NCBI RefSeq assembly: GCF_037893015.1
Contig: NC_133666.1
Span: forward strand, 226,796,996-226,860,995
Length of the DNA stretch: 64,000 nt
Direction: 5' to 3'
Source: Macrotis lagotis
Lineage: Eukaryota > Chordata > Mammalia > Peramelemorphia > Peramelidae
Below, one piece after another: positions 21,233 through 33,494 of the stretch. A program made the translations under genes and the position numbers. Each line of letters starts with the position of its first letter. The stretch's first letter is position 1. The notes below the pieces were generated by a model, which did no database searches, had not been told where the DNA came from, and was given only the letters and a program-made list of their open reading frames with translations.

Positions 21233-21237
21233 CCCCA

Positions 21238-21271
21238 TATATACATACATACATACACACACATACACACA

Positions 21272-21327
<56 letters not shown>
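21238..21327. repeat. Long (CA)n microsatellite
   Basis: About 45 dinucleotides, initially mixed with taca units and then pure CA. Confidence 0.97.
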
Positions 21328-21328
<1 letters not shown>

Positions 21329-21934
21329 CTAGGGCTCTAACTATTTTGTTCCTGGACTTTGTGGAGATCTTACACCACTTTACTTCAGAACTTGAGAGCT
21401 CTTGGGAGTCTCCTTTTATAGGGATGGTAGGTATGTACAATCACATCTACTCTGAAGGTTGATTCTAACATAATATCAACACATCTAGCCATGCCAGAGC
21501 TGCAGGTGGGACTATGTTTTCTGCATCCTTCAAAAGCCTACCTTTATGACTTTGATCACTAATCAGTTTAAGGATCCTGAATTTATTTTTTATCATACCA
21601 CTGAATTTAATAAGATGGTAATCAATGTTTTGAATACTAAATCTAGACTAGGGCACATGCATTCTCTCAGTCTCACAGATTTGGTCCCATTATACAAATC
21701 CCAGCAATGTAAAATGATTATATGACCTACAGGACATGAACAACAAGAAGTTATAGCTAGTTCAATATCCTAGACTAGAGAGCTTCTGTTACTTACTGCT
21801 TACATTTAATGTGGTCACATTGAAACAGTCTCATTCAAAGACCTCTATATATCCTGAAGTGACAAATCCCTAAATGAAAATAATTTTGACAGGTAGTAAT
21901 GTTTTTTTTTAATTTTTAAAGGAAAATTAGAGAA
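21328..21934. other. Non-coding stretch
   Basis: Nothing recognised. Confidence 0.3.
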
Positions 21935-22215
21935 GATAATGATAGCTAACATTTCCATAACACTTATTATGTGCCAGGCAATGGACTAAAAACACTTTAC
22001 AATGATTATCTTATTTGCTTCTCCCAAACACCCTGGGAAGTAGATGCTATTATTATCTCCATTTTTTAGGTGAGGAAACTAGGGTAAACAGATATTTCTT
22101 TACTTGCCCAATTATCACAGTGCTAATAAGTGTTTAAGGCTGAAAATGAACTCAGATGTTCCTGACTCTAGGTCCAGAGTTGTAGGCACTTTTTCATCTA
22201 GCTGCCTCTGCCAGG
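21935..22215 (-). repeat. MIR/THER-like SINE, nearly full length, minus strand
   Basis: 'cttattatgtgccaggcaat', 'ctccattttttaggtgagg', 'cttgcccaattatcacag' and 'ttcatctagctgcctct' follow the antisense order of an ancient CORE-SINE. Confidence 0.7.
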
Positions 22216-23879
22216 AAATGGTGTCTTAGGTCCTTTCTATCCCCACGGCCAATGACCTAGGAATTATTTCTTTTGCAGGAAAACAAAATCTAATGCAAAA
22301 AAGAAATTAAAGCAGATGTATTGAACAGCCTAGGAAATAATGCTTCTTGATCAATTCTCCAAGGGAAGGTCAAATATTGAGGTTTAGATAAAAAAAAAAC
22401 CAGAACTTAAATCCAAGCCAAAACAAGGTCTGGAGGTACCATATCCAGGTTCAGTCCAGGATGCCAGCCTATTTCAAAATAAACCTAGCCATACAAATTT
22501 ATTCAGGCTTTCCATTGTTGCTATTTCTCTATACCCTGAGGTTATCCTGATTTTTCCTGATGACAAAAATTTGGAACAAATCAGTCCTTTTTACCATTTT
22601 CCAGAATGACTATCCCAGGAACCTCTCAGAATGGCATATTTTTTATTACTCCTCCTTATTAAGCCTCATCCCAGCCTAAACATGAACACCTGTAATTGTG
22701 GGAAATGAAGGAAATCTGTGTAATCATGTACCGACCAGAATTCCACTTCCATGTTAGACTTTTCCTGCTTAAAAAACAATCCCAAATAATACCTTTCATA
22801 ATGCAATAATTCTGTTCTTGCCTTAAGAAAAATATTGAAATAAATCCATGTGGGAAAAGATCCATTAAGCACTATCATCTTTCAAGGAGTCAACAGTAGT
22901 AACCAGTTATGATAACTTCTTCAAAGGAAGCTATTAAGCATTTATGGCTCTTTTCTCACATACTACCACAGACTTCCATGCAAAATCCAGTATGTTCAGC
23001 TACAATGCTTAGTTGAGAAGTTCTACTTTATCATACCACCCAGGATTTTTTAGTTGTTGAATAATTTTTCTATATCTTTTTTGTTTTTGTTTTGTTTTAT
23101 AACAACCTCTATCTCTCCACTTTTCTCAGCTCTGCCCTTTTATTATATATCTCCTTTCCATGCAAATTAGATATCATTTGGTTATTTGGTCACATTCACT
23201 GATATGATTTTTCTGATTTCACCATCTAAATTTTCTTCCATCAATATCATCCTATCTCTCTATATACTACTGATACCTTCTTATTGGTGTTCCCTTTTCA
23301 CATAATGACTACCCAATTATTTCATGCATCTCATCTTCTTTCAATGTATCAGACTTTTATTTGTCTTTCTCATATCTCTATATCTCTCCTTTCTTTACTG
23401 TTTTTATCTCATGAATGCTTACCCAAATTGCATCGAACTAGCTCTTTAATGCATTATGGATCATAATACTGTATTTTACTTCTAATGTATCCCTTTTGTC
23501 AGTTTTAGAGTTGCATATTATTCTTCTCCCCTCCATTGTCCACAATAGCCATGATGTTGTCAAAGCATTTCATTTGATCAGAGCTTCAAGGGAATGGTCT
23601 AATATATCTCAACTAAAGTAGCTTAAAGCTAGATCTTAAAGCATTTCCACTCATTTTTAAATGGCTCATTTCCTAAGAGTCAAGTTTCAAAAGTCTAAAC
23701 TTATTACTTGTAGAAAAAAAATGGTGTCAATAATCATATTGGTGAAGTTGAAAAGGTGTTATTATAACAGAAAGACATCTTTGATCCCGTCTCAATTCAC
23801 TATTTTACTCATGTTATTGAATTAACAGTGCACCCACCAAACAAGCCAGTTTGAGGATTGCTAATAAGTTTTGTCATTA
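22216..23879. other. Non-coding, AT- and T-rich sequence
   Basis: 22216-23050 shows no repeat I can name. 23060-23530 is T/C-rich and may be decayed LINE sequence, but no diagnostic block remains. No coding potential. Confidence 0.3.
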
Positions 23880-24830
23880 TTTTTATTTAAATTTGAAAAC
23901 AGAGCATTGTTGGAGTTTTGGCCCACCCCACTTATCACTGGAGAATGAACAATGTCACATTCTCCAGGGGTGACTGAACCTGAGTGTTTTGGGTTCTTCT
24001 AAACATCACAAGTCACTTCCAAATGTTTTCAATGCAGCAAAACCAAAAAGGATTTTGGCAAATATGTTTTTCCTTCATTTTAAAACCCATGCGTATTTCA
24101 AGGGAAATGTGATCCATATGTCTTTGATTCATTTACACTTAAATCATCTAAATGCCATTGTGTAAGAACTATTTGATGTACAAGAAGCCTACAAGCCTGT
24201 TTTATAAGCCTTTTTAAGCCTTTTTTCTTTCAATCAGAAAGTCATGTTTTGCCGGCCCTAAACAGAACATGAACTGGGAAAGGCTCAAGTTCACTTAGAA
24301 ACTGAAAACCCGCAAAGTTTTGGGTGGCTTCTGTACTTGGCAATATGTTCCCCCTTGCCTAACGATCACAAACACCCAGCATTTCTCTTCTCTGTTTCAC
24401 ATGTAGTGAGAACAGGGTAAATCAATTTTTGAATCACATTTTACTTGTAAAATTCACATTTTGAACCTCAGTTATCTACCAGGCACTGCCAGAAGTTAAA
24501 ATAGCAACACTTGAAAATTAGGCTTTTGCTCTAAAAGGGCAAAACAGTCTATAAAGTACATAAATTACTGCTTCTGTACATTTATTTGTTTGACAGGTTT
24601 AAGATATAAGTGTGGCTTACATATGGATTTTCAGAATGCCAGATTGGATGCTCTATAAGCTACAGTCACAAATGTAACCTCTTTTTTTTTTAAGACTTAT
24701 GTTTGGGAGAATAGAATTGGAACAATCTTGCTGTTCTGCACAAATCTAATTGCTGTGTCAAAACAGCAAAGGAGCAGGATGAACATTTGCATTTTTCTCA
24801 TTTATTGGTCTTCTCTATGGCACTTACATT
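23880..24830. other. Repeat-poor island (candidate conserved non-coding sequence)
   Basis: About 950 bp without any interspersed repeat or microsatellite I can recognise, of more even composition than the surroundings. It contains an ATTTGCAT octamer (POU-type site) near 24785. There is no long open frame. Conservation cannot be judged from one sequence. Confidence 0.3.
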
Positions 24831-24869
24831 AGTGGTCAAGGAGAAAACATAATAGGATTTTTTCCTTGA

Positions 24870-24955
24870 TAGTAGTTTCATTCTTTATACTCATATCCCT
24901 ACAGCATCTAGCACATAGTAGGCATTTAATAATATGATTGCTGATTGATTTTTTT
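24870..24955 (+). repeat. L2 3' end
   Basis: 'acagcatctagcacatagtag' followed by gcatttaataatatgattg is the L2 terminus. Confidence 0.7.
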
Positions 24956-26944
24956 TAAATAGTAGAAAGTAATTTTATCCTATATTTGATTGGAGAATTT
25001 GAACTTCCTCTTTGAAACTTCAAGATAATCAGAAATGAATGGTATTCATAAAGAGTGACTATGGGTACATTTCTTCCAAATGGACTGGAGCTAGGAAACT
25101 GGGGGACAAATTAATCCACCCTGTTTTTCAAGTACAAATAATTTCAGCTAAAGTTGCCTCCTTTTTTGTGAAGAAATATCTCAGTAGTTTCATTTTAGCT
25201 AGAGGGGAATAAGGATGGCATGTCTATCTGATAAGAAATGATATTGGAATTTGCATACAAAAGCCTCCATAATGAAGAGATTCTATATGTATATAAAATC
25301 AAAACATATCTAATTATTTCTTGTGTTCTGTCTTACTGGTTCACATACATGACATGCCCATCTTGTTTGTTTAATCAGAAGAATTATAAATTTAAAATTA
25401 AGGGGGTGTGTGGAAGAGTTGGGTACCAATCTAGCGAACAGTTAATTATGCTGAGATAATTAGATAGCAGAAAGTGCTGGATTTTAACTCTTTTTGCTAG
25501 TAGTTTTCATTAACTACCAACACATCATCATTCTCGGCAGGCAGAAATGATTAGTATTCTATTCTTAGGAAGACTGACAAAGAATAAGACATTCTGAAAG
25601 TTGGATAGAAGACTATACATTGACCTATACAAAAATTACCTATTTTTAAAAATTTAGTATTATTTGTTAAAGTGACCTAATGAAATTTTTAAAACTAAAT
25701 TAAATTCAAAAACATATTATTTCAAAATTCTTCAGACAATCATATCAATACCACTATTTCTGGTTCTAATTTAAAATATGAAGAAAAGAATTTGATTTTT
25801 TTTATTTTGTTACTGTTTCACCAAATTGAGTAAGAGAGTATTGATTAGAAGTGTAATATAAGTTAATAATTCTGGGTTACCTTACAGCAACTTTAGGTAT
25901 TTTTGTACATTAGTATATCCAGGGATTTTTAAAGACTTTGCCTGACTTTGGATAACCATTGAGGAATTTAATACTAAACTTACTTAATGTATGTGGGTTA
26001 TTTTCTGACCTAGGACTTCACTGCTAACCATGTCTTTCTGCTTCTCTCATTGGGAGGATCGCAGTGAAGAGGGAAGCATATTTCAGATATGGGACTTCTT
26101 TTGTTATCCTAAAATTACAAACTGCAGGTTCCCTGTGTCTGAGTTAACTTCTTGGTATTGTTATACTACTTCAAATTCTGTATTTAGTGGACCACCAAAC
26201 ATACCAGAACAGTTTTTAACAGGAGTTCTTTATCATTACAAAAAGAAATGGAATCTTATGAAAATAACTTAGTCTTCAAAGTTACAGAAATGCCAACTTT
26301 CAACTCAGTTTCAAATATTCCTTCCACAATTTGTGGATATTTTTGATTTTATTGATTCTACTTCAGTAGAATTTGCAATCTCAAATACACCTGAAAATTT
26401 ATTTTAATTTAAATGAATACACTTTTCAACCAGAAGGAAGAAAAGAATTACAGTTTTAGGCAAAATATCAGATTACTTCTTTTCTAAATCATTTTGTTCA
26501 ACCCTCATTTATATGTCCTTACTGTATAAAGCTATGAGTTGAATAAGCTCTGATGCTATGGAATGGAAGAAAAACACTTTTTTTTTTAAAAATTTGATTT
26601 GAAGCAATCTTTACATAACATTTCTTGCTTTGTGGTTACCAATACATTTTAAAACTTGCTCTCATTCTTTTCTTCTTCATCTTGAAAGCTGAGTAGTCTT
26701 CAGCTTGAATTTCTTATCTTGTTTCCTAGATCTGAAATGCGTCATTGCTGCCTATATATTAATAATTATTTGACCTGCAATCTTTTTTATGTACCTGTTT
26801 CCTGAAAGTATTCTTTATTCTATAGTGCTTTAGGTCCATCTAATAGGAACAACTAGCTTTACAACAGGCAAATAAAACTATAGTAATTAGATTCAAATTA
26901 ATCATTAGATAAAATTTCATGATTTTTCAACATGATTTTCTGAT
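24956..26944. other. AT-rich non-coding stretch
   Basis: About 2 kb with no gene or repeat that I can name. Two 73-80 codon open frames look like chance. Confidence 0.3.
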
Positions 26945-27097
26945 ATATAGCAGCTGAGTGATTTGGGACAAGGCACTTAACCTGTCTCAAACAATTCTCT
27001 AAAACATATACCAAAAGTAAAGTTAGAGATAAATCATCTATAGGAGGTGGAAAGTTCCCATATCAATGAAAGAATAGATCCATGATACTTTTAACAA
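26945..27097 (+). repeat. Marsupial SINE fragment
   Basis: 'agcagctgagtgatttggg', 'aaggcacttaacctgtctca', then 'gaggtggaaagttcccatat' and caatgaaagaatagatcc follow a SINE 3' part. Confidence 0.55.
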
Positions 27098-27099
27098 AG

Positions 27100-28756
27100 A
27101 GGTTATATGACTGAAATTTTCCAGGTTATATGGCATGAAGCAGTTATCCCCCAAGAATTCAAGGATGCCTCCTTCATGTATTTATATAAAGATAAAGGGA
27201 ATAGATTGTACTGTGACAATCATAGGGATATATCTGCTTTAGTCATTGTTGGTAAGATTCTGCCAGAGTTCTTCTTAATAGGTTGATCCTGCATCTGGAT
27301 GTTGGTCAACTCCCTGGAAGCCAGTGTAGCTTCAGAAATGGTCAAAGAACACTTGATATGGTATTTGTTGACTGACAATTCCAGGAAAACTACCAGGTAC
27401 AGAAAACATTTGTAGATCTTACCAAAACCTTTGATACCATCAGTCATGAGGCTTATGAAAAAATATGCTAAAATTTGGTTGCCCAGGGAAGTTCATCAGT
27501 ATTGTATGTCAGTTCCATGATGGCATGCATGCCCAGGTTCTGAATAGTGGATGATACTCTTAAGGTTTCCCAGTCACCAATGGAGTGAAACATGGGTGTG
27601 TTCTTGCTCCCATACTTTTTAGCATGTTTTCAGCCATGTTATCAAACTGCTACACTGAGGATGAACATGGCCTCAAGATCATCTACTGCACAGATGGCAA
27701 ATTCTTCAACTTGAAAAGGCTACAAGCCAAGACCAAAGTGGAGGGAGTGTTGGTGCATGATCTTCTGTTTGTAGATGATTGTGAACTCAATGCAGCCTCT
27801 GAAGTCAAGATGCAACAAAGTATGGATCAATTCTTTGCTACTGATTTTGACCTAACAATTAACACCAAGATAACCCAGATGCTCCATCAGCCAGCACCAC
27901 ACCACCCATATGTGGAACCATTGGTTAAAGCAAATGGAGAAGTTTAGACAACTGTGGACAAGTGCATTTATCTTGGCAGTGTCCTATACATTGACAATGA
28001 GGTTGACACAGTCATTGTCAGGACTAGCTCAGTATTTGGGAGACTCTGAAAGCAAGTATAAGAGAGAAGAGGTATTAGACTGACTACCAAACTGAAGATC
28101 TACAGAGCTGTTGTGCTGACCTCATTGTTATTTGCCTGTGAAACCTGCACAGTCTACCAGCAGCATGTCAGGAAAGTGAATTGCTTCTATTTAAATTGCC
28201 TTAGGAAGATTCTGAAGATCACCTGACAGGAGAAGATACCAGACACTGAGGTCCTTTCTTGACCTAAACTACCTAGCATTCCAACATTACTACAGAGTAT
28301 AACTACAATCATCTGGTCATGTTGTTAGAATGCCAGAAATACACTTGTCAAAAAGACTATTTTATGGAAAACTCACCTAGAGCAAACACTCACAAGGGGG
28401 TGAGAAGAAATGATACCTGGACACCATGAAAGACTTTATTAAGGACTTTAGAACTGATTGTACATACAGCATGGAAGACATTGGCCCAGGACCACCCAGC
28501 ATGGTGTGCCCTCCTCAGTGAGGGTATCGTGCTCTTTGAGGAAGGCAGAATTGAAGCAGCAACTTTGAAAGTTATGTATAAACTTTACACATAAGTTTAG
28601 AGTAAGTTCCTCAGATGTTCACATGGACTATTTGCGCCTCATCTGGTAGAGCATTCTGAGCTAATATAGGTCTGATCAGCCACAGTTAGACACCTTGTAA
28701 TTTGTCTCAAATTCAGTGATGTCATTGTCTTCTTTGATAATGAAGAACAAAAATCA
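27100..28756 (+). pseudogene. RTE-clade retrotransposon reverse-transcriptase relic
   Basis: RTE elements encode an endonuclease/reverse transcriptase that copies its own RNA at a nicked target. In successive frames I read RT blocks in order: KDASFMYLYKDKGNR and CDNHRDISA (27165-27235), VDLTKTFDTISHEA-like sequence, VKHGCVLAPILFSMFSAML (about 27582), then the catalytic box LLFVDDCELNAA (about 27763, normally FADD), LTINTK and a YLGSVL thumb motif (about 27970). Later a 'VCETCT'-like block and a 'WRGC' relic are broken by frameshifts. The 3' end (tgataatgaagaacaaaa) resembles the tails of the composite SINEs. The endonuclease part is absent (5' truncated). Confidence 0.8.
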
Positions 28757-28975
28757 GGAGGTTATGTGATAAAGCAGATAGAGCATCAAGTCAGGAATCT
28801 GAATACCGGATTTCAAATCCTGATTTACATGTACTACCTGTGTATCCTTGGGTAAGTTGCCTAATCACTTTGGACATTACATCACTCACCTGTAAAATGG
28901 GGGTGGGGAGGAATAAACTAGATGACTTTTGAGGTTACTTCTAACACTAGGTTCCTAATCTTATGACATAGTTAC
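28757..28975 (+). repeat. MIR-like SINE, plus strand
   Basis: Head 'gttatgtgataaagcagatag', B-box-like tttcaaatcctg, 'cctgtgtatccttgggtaag', then 'cacctgtaaaatgggggtgg' and 'actagatgacttttgaggtt' are in proper order. Almost full length. Confidence 0.75.
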
Positions 28976-29350
28976 AAAGTTATTTAGCCTTTGCATTCTT
29001 TTAACTGGCAAGTTTTCCTTATGTTTCATTTTGGCAATTGAAAATATCTATGATCTCATTCATGAAGGCACTTTTCTGTCTGGAGAGATTTCAGTTCAAA
29101 ATAACATGAGCTTTCTGATACCAAGAAACTCTTCTCCATATCCTTCTGTAATTAATTGTATTAAATATGAACTGTTCCAAGTCTTCCTCTAAATCTTCCA
29201 ACTTGTCTGAGTATGAATGCAACTGAGTCTATCCATCAATTGTCCTATACTCTTTCAATATAATCACTCATTCACTTTGCTGGTCATAAATTCATTTAAG
29301 ATATCAGTCAAGCAATATTTTAGAATGTTGACAATGTACAAGGTACACCA
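28976..29350. other. Non-coding stretch
   Basis: Nothing recognised. Confidence 0.3.
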
Positions 29351-29360
29351 TAAAAGGGCA

Positions 29361-30124
29361 CTGCGCCCATCAATTGGAGAATGACAAAACAAGTTGTGGT
29401 ATATGATTGTGATGGTATACTAAATTGCTATTAGAAATGATGAGGAAAGGGACAGCTAGGTGGCGTAGTGGATAAAGCACCAGCCCTGGAGTCAGGAGTA
29501 CCTGGGTTCAAATCTGGTCTCAGACACTTAATAATTACCTAGCTGTGTGGCCTTGGGCAAGCCACTTAACCCCATTTGCCTTGCAAAAACCTAAAAAAAA
29601 AAAATTGACCTCAGACAATAATTACCTAGCTGTGTAATCTTAAGCAAGTCACTTAACCCCATTGCCTTGCAAAAAAAAATGAAATGAGGAGGAGGATGGT
29701 TTCAGAAAATACTTGGGAAGACTTTATGAATGAATGCAAAGTTAAGTGAACAGAACCAGGAAAACCCTGTACACTTTAACAACAATATTGTAATGATATA
29801 TTAATTATGATTAATTATCTACTCTGATCAATACAATGATCCAAGGCAATTCCAAAGGACCCATGATGAAAAATGCTATCTACAAAGTGAGAACTGATGA
29901 ACTTTGAGCGATAGTTGAAGAACACTTTTTTTATTTTCTTTATGTTTCTGACTTTTAATATATTTATAACAAGATAAATATAGAAATGTTTTGTATGAAT
30001 TATCATGTATAATTGATATCATATTGCTTATCTTCTCAATGAATGGGGAAGGGTGAAAAGGAGAGACATTAGAGTTCAATTTTTTAATGGATGTTAGCAA
30101 TAAATCAATAAAAACTGAAAAAAA
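29361..30124 (+). mobile_element. 5'-truncated L1 3' end, plus strand
   Basis: It starts inside the distal ORF2 region (catcaattggagaatgac, 'gtggtatatgattgtgatgg') and contains the block 'agtgaacagaaccaggaaaa'. It runs through a 3'UTR (ccaattccaaaggaccca is preserved as 'ggcaattccaaaggac') to an A-rich tail. A 10-bp duplication with one mismatch, taaaagggca (29351-29360) and taaatgggca (30125-30134), frames it. A SINE is nested at 29449-29679. Confidence 0.8.
29449..29679 (+). mobile_element. tRNA-derived SINE with a partial second copy of its 3' half
   Basis: The full monomer runs from gacagctaggtggcg to cttgcaaaaacc and an A tail (29608). A second partial SINE follows directly (29610-29679, 'cctcagacaataattaccta' to gccttgcaaaaa). 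The sequence gaaatgatgagga to the left and gaaatgaggagga to the right look like its target duplication. Confidence 0.8.
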
Positions 30125-30289
30125 TAAATGGGCATTATAAAATATAACTAATTTGAAAACATGCAATTTTTAGTAACACTCATTTTTTTTAAAGAATTAT
30201 TTGACAGTTCCCTTTATAATAAGTAGATAAAGACAAGGTAACCCAATCATCACCTTCATTAAGCAATGTGTTTGCTTAGATTCATGTAA

Positions 30290-30494
30290 CAGGAGTTCTT
30301 ACCTTTTTGTTTTTTTGCTTTCTTGGTTATGAACCCCTTTGGAAGGCTAGTTAAAACTGTAGACCCCTTTTCAGAATATTTTTTCCAAAATTCATAAAAT
30401 AAAGTAGGATTACAAAAGAAACCAATTTTATTCAAATGTAATTGTCATAGTATTTTTAAAAATAAATTTATAGACCCCAAATTAAGAACCTCTG
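30290..30494. mobile_element. hAT-like short non-autonomous DNA transposon
   Basis: It begins caggagttctta and ends taagaacctctg, imperfect terminal inverted repeats (10 of 12 matching) with the CAG...CTG ends usual for hAT elements. The 8-bp flanks are compatible with a decayed duplication (ttcatgta and ctcgtgta). Internal sequence such as 'atgaacccctttggaaggc' resembles old mammalian MER-type elements. No transposase. Confidence 0.6.
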
Positions 30495-30544
30495 CTCGTG
30501 TACATATGTTGGGTACTCATAGAGACAAAAAGACAATCAATAGG

Positions 30545-30605
30545 TAACTTCTGATTATTATCAGTGCCTAGTTTATATTAGATGTCTAATAAATGCTGAT
30601 TTTTT
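30545..30605 (+). repeat. L2 3' tail
   Basis: 'cagtgcctagtttatattag' followed by tctaataaatgctgat. Confidence 0.55.
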
Positions 30606-31144
30606 TCTTATTTTAAGAGGATATGATTGGATTACAAAAAATATCACTTTCTCTTTTGATATCATTAAATCCTTTACATTGTTACCCTTTAATCTACACC
30701 TTTGTGACAGCTGGGCTTAGTTTAATGTACCTTCTCTGTTACACCTCATCTCCCAGCTGCACTATTTATTCTTTTGAATACGTTCTAAGATGATTTCTGC
30801 TTAATGGATTGGAAATGATAATAAGTTTCTCAAATAAATATCAGTAAACTATGGAATATCTGGTCTATTTAGTTCTTAATTTATTATTGCAGTTCTTAGT
30901 GCATCTAGGACAGTTATTTCATGATTTCAAACTACAATACTAATTCATTCAAACTACAAAATTAATTTATTAATTCACATTAATCTCATTAATTATATGA
31001 AAGCAGAATGGATCGTTCTACTTTTAAAATACAAATTAAGGGATATACCTTTTATGAGCAATATTGTTTTCTCCACCTTATATACAGACCTCCTTATACA
31101 GCAATCTTGATTAACAACTCTCTCTGCTTTAAGATCTTTTAAGA
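30606..31144. other. Non-coding stretch
   Basis: AT-rich. Nothing recognised. Confidence 0.3.
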
Positions 31145-31470
31145 AAGTTGACCAAGAATATAAAGTGAAATGACCAGAACTAGAAGAACAAGATATACAA
31201 TAATAACAATGTGAGGTTAAATAACTTTGAAAGATTTGAGGACTCTGATGGATAAAATGACCAGTTACAACTCTTAGAAGACTGGTCATGAAACATGCTA
31301 TCTCTTGACACAGAGATGATAGATTCAAGATGAAAAATAACATATTTTCAGATGGTCCATACTCAGATCATTTTTTGACTATGCATATTTGCTATGAACA
31401 TTTTGTTTTTCTTTCCTTATTTCCACCCTAGGGAAGGTAAGGGGAACCTGGTAATCTCTCTTTTTCCAGG
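31145..31470 (+). repeat. L1 3' end fragment, plus strand
   Basis: 'agtgaaatgaccagaactag', 'acaagatatacaataataac' and 'aaacatgctatctcttgaca' follow the L1 distal ORF2/3'UTR order seen at 29.7 kb. Diverged. Confidence 0.6.
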
Positions 31471-32329
31471 CCTTTATGTTGTATTATGTATTTCTGGCAC
31501 TTTCCCTTAATGCTTAGAGATAAAGGCAATTCCTCAGTTACCTTATTCTGTCTTCTATACATATACATATAAACATTTGATAGCTAAAGTCCATATTCTG
31601 TTAAGGTGAGTCTGATTCTGGATTTGGCCCTGCCTCACCATGTTAGGTCTGTTCTGATCTGAGAATAATGAGTTTCAGTTTTGATATGGACTGAGATAGA
31701 GGCCACCTCTTAAATCCTTTGATCAGAGATAATTATAGCAGAGGGAGGAGTCCCCAGCAATTGCTTTAGCACCATTGGAGCAAATAACAACCAAGAAGAT
31801 GAGGCAAAGCCCTGACCTGGATTTCTAGAAGGCACCAGGAAAGAAGGTAGAGTGCCAAGGTGGAATATAAAACATCCATACAAAAATCCTGAATCTGCTT
31901 TCTATTCTGATAAGATTTAAGTTTTAATCACCAACCAAAATGTAATATTAGTTAATAATTCTGATTGCTTGGTTTGTCAATATGCTCTGAATTATTACTT
32001 TTGAGTATGTAAATAAAATATCTGTGCCATATAAGATTCATTTTATGCCTTGTCTCTTCTACTCCTACCCACTCCTTTTTTGAGGAGTATAGATAATGAG
32101 ACAAAAATGTAATTTTAAAGGCATCCTAATCCCTCTTACTAGAAATCAGTGTCCCCAAAGCTGAATACAGTCTGGACTACATGTATAGTTCTAGAATTGA
32201 GATGACTGAATTAGAACTAATTGTTAGGAAGTGTTCCCTTCTACTGGTCTCTATGCAACCCTCCAGGTATAACTTACACTTTTTTATTTATACCAGTATA
32301 GCTCTGAATCTCACACAGAAGTGAATAGA
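31471..32329. other. Non-coding stretch
   Basis: No repeat family recognised. Confidence 0.3.
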
Positions 32330-33060
32330 TGGAGCTTTAGAGCAACTTGGGGGTGGGGGATAGGTATAGAGAGAGGAAGATGATAAAGTAGATAACCTCA
32401 ATTATCCAATAAAGTAAGAGGTGAAAACATATGCTGAGAGAATATGGGAGAAATGACACTATTTTATGGAAAGAAGAGAAGGTATAGGGCAGATACTTTG
32501 TGGAATGGGTTAGAAAGTTAATCAAGAAATAAAAAGATTGATGAGGTATAGTGAAGTCTCATTCAAAATAAGAAGATACATAGGTGTGGAGATGTAGCTT
32601 AGTATTAGAAGTAGGAGCAGAGAAGGCAGTTGATGATAGGGACTAAGAGCTATTGATTGGCAAGATCTGAATGTTAGTAGAACTGGAAATCAAGGGATTG
32701 ATTCCAGGTAGAGTACAAGTTGCAGATGAACTAGCCAACTCTAGGGTCAAAACTGAAGGGACAAAAGTCAAGAAAAGGGTAATGAATGAAGAGAACAAAA
32801 ATAGCTCTACAATTCCCAGACTCTCCTTCAGTGAACTCCTTTTCTTACACTTAGTGCATTCTCCATAGTATTCCTGACTGTGTCTGTTCCATCTCCCCTC
32901 TATCAGCATCTTTAAGAAAGTTTGATTATAGAACAGGGAACTAGAAGCATCCTTAGCCCAGGCTGAGAGGGCAAGAGAGTCACAGGAAAGGAGGAAGGAT
33001 ATGTCATAAGGAGGAGTGTCGAGAAAAGAATCATTAACTATTTTGCAATATTGCACTGTT
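32330..33060 (-). repeat. Possible L2/L3-type LINE body, antisense
   Basis: Purine-rich sequence on the + strand (ggagctttagagcaacttgg, 'gtgtggagatgtagcttag') resembles the antisense LINE body at 13.5 and 43.4 kb. The two long open frames (32643-33056 minus and 32671-32868 plus) are not recognisable proteins. Confidence 0.3.
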
Positions 33061-33494
33061 ATTTTTATCTCTGAGGAGATTTCTAAAAATGAATTATGTT
33101 TTCAGAATGCAGTCCTTTAATTGTTATCACTTTCTATGTGTTTTCATTTTTAATATTGATTATTGTGTTTTGTCTTTTACTTCCATCCTGGTCAATTTGC
33201 TTAGTTCAAACAGATTGCAATTTGACCTTGAAGAAAGCAATCCCTTGGTTTGATAATCATTAAATTACCTGAATTGTTATGTTAATTACTTCTCCTCACC
33301 CAACTCTTTTTTTCCTCATTAACACTTTACTGTTATATGTGATGAGCTTTGGGCTTCTATTGGTCTTTTGATCTGATCAATGATGAACAAATGAATTGAA
33401 CCATATCACTACCTTGAATTTAAAACTAGTAATCTGGAAATCTTTCATGAATTTTCTAAGTGGTTTCTTCAGTTTTTCTTGAGTCTTTGGGTGC
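33061..33494. other. Repeat-poor non-coding stretch
   Basis: Contains several TAATTA/ATTAAAT-like homeodomain-type sites (for example around 33255-33290). No repeat recognised. Confidence 0.3.

Noticed and set aside
21053-21440. Frames with TH or VC repeats on both strands
   Set aside because: They are translations of the CA repeat beside the 7SL pseudogene.
27585-27947. 120-codon frame as a candidate host gene
   Set aside because: It contains RT motifs of an RTE element, and the frames on both sides are broken.
32643-33056. 137-codon minus-strand open frame overlapping a plus-strand frame
   Set aside because: No recognisable protein. It probably lies in antisense LINE-like sequence.
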